Of a stretch of DNA of 64,000 bases, positions 1 to 64,000 are shown piece after piece. The notes below the pieces were generated by a model. It ran no database searches. It had not been told where the DNA came from and saw only the letters and a program-made list of their open reading frames with translations. The stretch lies in contig OZ024787.1 in assembly GCA_964017065.1 (NCBI GenBank), forward strand, positions 6,383,301-6,447,300. The letters are read 5' to 3'. Each line of letters opens with the position of its first letter. Position 1 is the stretch's first letter. The translations under genes were made by a program, and so were the position numbers. Origin of the DNA: Haliclona indistincta (Eukaryota > Porifera > Demospongiae > Haplosclerida > Chalinidae).

Positions 1-8660
<8,660 letters not shown>

Positions 8661-9126
8661 TACGAAGAACCTACAATGGATAAGCAGAGTTCTCAGAATA
8701 AGATACATTATTCATAACGAGGACTCATGATCACGAGTTGTTCATGCGAAGCCATTTAGCGGGAAGCATGCAGTATCAATTACTAAAACCCAAAATATCT
8801 TACCTCTCCGGGGTGCACTTCTTGCTACTAGCTAACTGTATCTCCTCCACACGGCATCACCGCCGGATGATCGATCAAGAGCGCGAGTACGAGTACGAGT
8901 ACGAGTGAACACCGTACTCTGAGTCTCTGACCGCGCCCATCCAGACAGATAAAGTGCCGCGCCCACTGTATTTAAGGGGATTCCCCTCGTGCTAAACCCA
9001 GAGGTGAATTCTTTGAGGATTCTTTGTCGCAGATATTGGTGTTGGTAACTAACTAGAGTCTTTACGAGGTGCTAGTGTGACTGTCAGAGGTAGGTTTAAA
9101 ATAACAAATTTGAAACCTCGTTTACA
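8661..9126. promoter_or_regulatory. Divergent promoter region between LRRK-like and RNF213-like genes
   Basis: The two genes are transcribed away from each other, with coding starts at 8660 (minus) and 9127 (plus). A non-coding first exon of the LRRK-like gene ends at 8804 (donor GTAAGA) and splices to 8670, leaving roughly 0.3 kb between probable transcript ends. The interval contains a short CGAGTA tandem repeat (8883-8908) and a TATA-like TATTTAAG near 8969 oriented toward the RNF213-like gene. Transcription starts are inferred; only the splice sites and the geometry are seen. Confidence 0.6.
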
Positions 9127-63415
<54,289 letters not shown>

Positions 63416-64000
63416 GTGAGAAAAAGCATTTAGCTGCATTAGCAGAGCAGTTTGTTTACAATTGTTTGCGTTGTCTTAGTTGTGTTGCTAATTCAAAATG
63501 CAACATGATGCAGAGATAGAACACATTTTTATATCTACATTGCATTGACATAACACAGCGCAAGCCACTGTGCCACATTGTAAACCAGCCTTTATTCGTA
63601 TAAGTGCAAAACATTATTTTAAGGCATAACTGTATTTGTTTTTCTCTGTGAAGCGTTTCATTTCAGTTAGACTAGGAAGCTACCAAAGTGTTTAGAATTG
63701 ATCAAGTACAGTGGAACACACGAAGACGAGTAGAAAAATGTGTTTTTGACATTTTGTTTCATATCTCAGGAACCAAGTGTCCTATGATGTTGCAGTTACC
63801 ATTATGATCCTCTATCCTTACTGAATGTATTGAACTATATGGTTTCTTGTCACGTGACACACACATGAAACAATATGGCGCTCTTTAGAGGCATGTAGCA
63901 GAACACGTTTAGTTGGAGATCTCTGTAAGTGCTGGTAGTTAAGCGCTCGTAATGGATATGTGAACTGTCCTAATATTATACGTACCTTTGACCAACATCT
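63416..64000 (+). other. RNF213-like intron, running off the window
   Basis: 585 bp without a recognisable exon, repeat family or element. The downstream AAA5-AAA6, RING and RZ-finger exons are not reached. Confidence 0.6.

Overview
The window is eukaryotic genomic DNA, most likely from an early-branching animal and probably a sponge. The reasons are two large metazoan-type genes with many short GT-AG introns of about 50-60 nt, other introns swollen by transposons, an Ngaro-type tyrosine-recombinase retroelement, and dense palindromic non-autonomous DNA elements. The family calls are firm; the sponge assignment is inference.

Layout. Positions 1-8660, minus strand, hold the 5' part of a leucine-rich repeat kinase (LRRK) gene. 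Its 14 exons encode ankyrin repeats, LRRs, Roc GTPase, COR and the start of the kinase domain; the gene leaves the window at its VAIK exon. Positions 8661-9126 form a compact divergent promoter region. From 9127, plus strand, one giant gene runs through the rest of the window: an RNF213 (mysterin)-like AAA+ E3 ligase. I can chain 36 well-supported exons plus two doubtful micro-exons, about 3,755 codons, with splice phases agreeing at every junction. The chain runs from N-terminal zinc ribbons and a disordered Lys-rich tail, through a CBM20-like domain, the helical stalk and a UBA-like segment, into AAA2, AAA3 and AAA4. The RING and RZ-finger E3 module must lie beyond position 64000. The apparent separate zinc-ribbon gene at 9127-12047 is therefore the RNF213 N-terminus, cut off by an 18.7 kb intron.

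Mobile DNA. That intron (12048-30748) holds an antisense, broken Ty3/gypsy element (about 16030-23496, split by two insertions) and an antisense, apparently intact Ngaro-type element (24340-29920). The Ngaro element has the diagnostic split direct repeats A1 - ORFs - B1A2 - B2 and is nested in an older terminal-inverted-repeat element. Elsewhere the introns carry (i) a class of palindrome-capped elements, with a 100-185 bp hairpin at one end and a CCAAT-box motif close to the other, in several unrelated sequence families; (ii) two related composite families, here called M1 and M2, with a short terminal hairpin, a TGTAGGGATG motif, a (TTTC)n seed and mirrored arms with tandem repeats; and (iii) foldback elements. 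Two (TTTC)n seeds have expanded to about 0.3 and 1.14 kb.

How the parts fit. Both host genes belong to families tied to innate defence and membrane or lysosome biology in vertebrates. Their head-to-head arrangement with about 0.3-0.5 kb between starts suggests shared regulation. The most novel-looking signal is the palindrome-capped element class, whose unit boundaries can be read from interrupted older elements.
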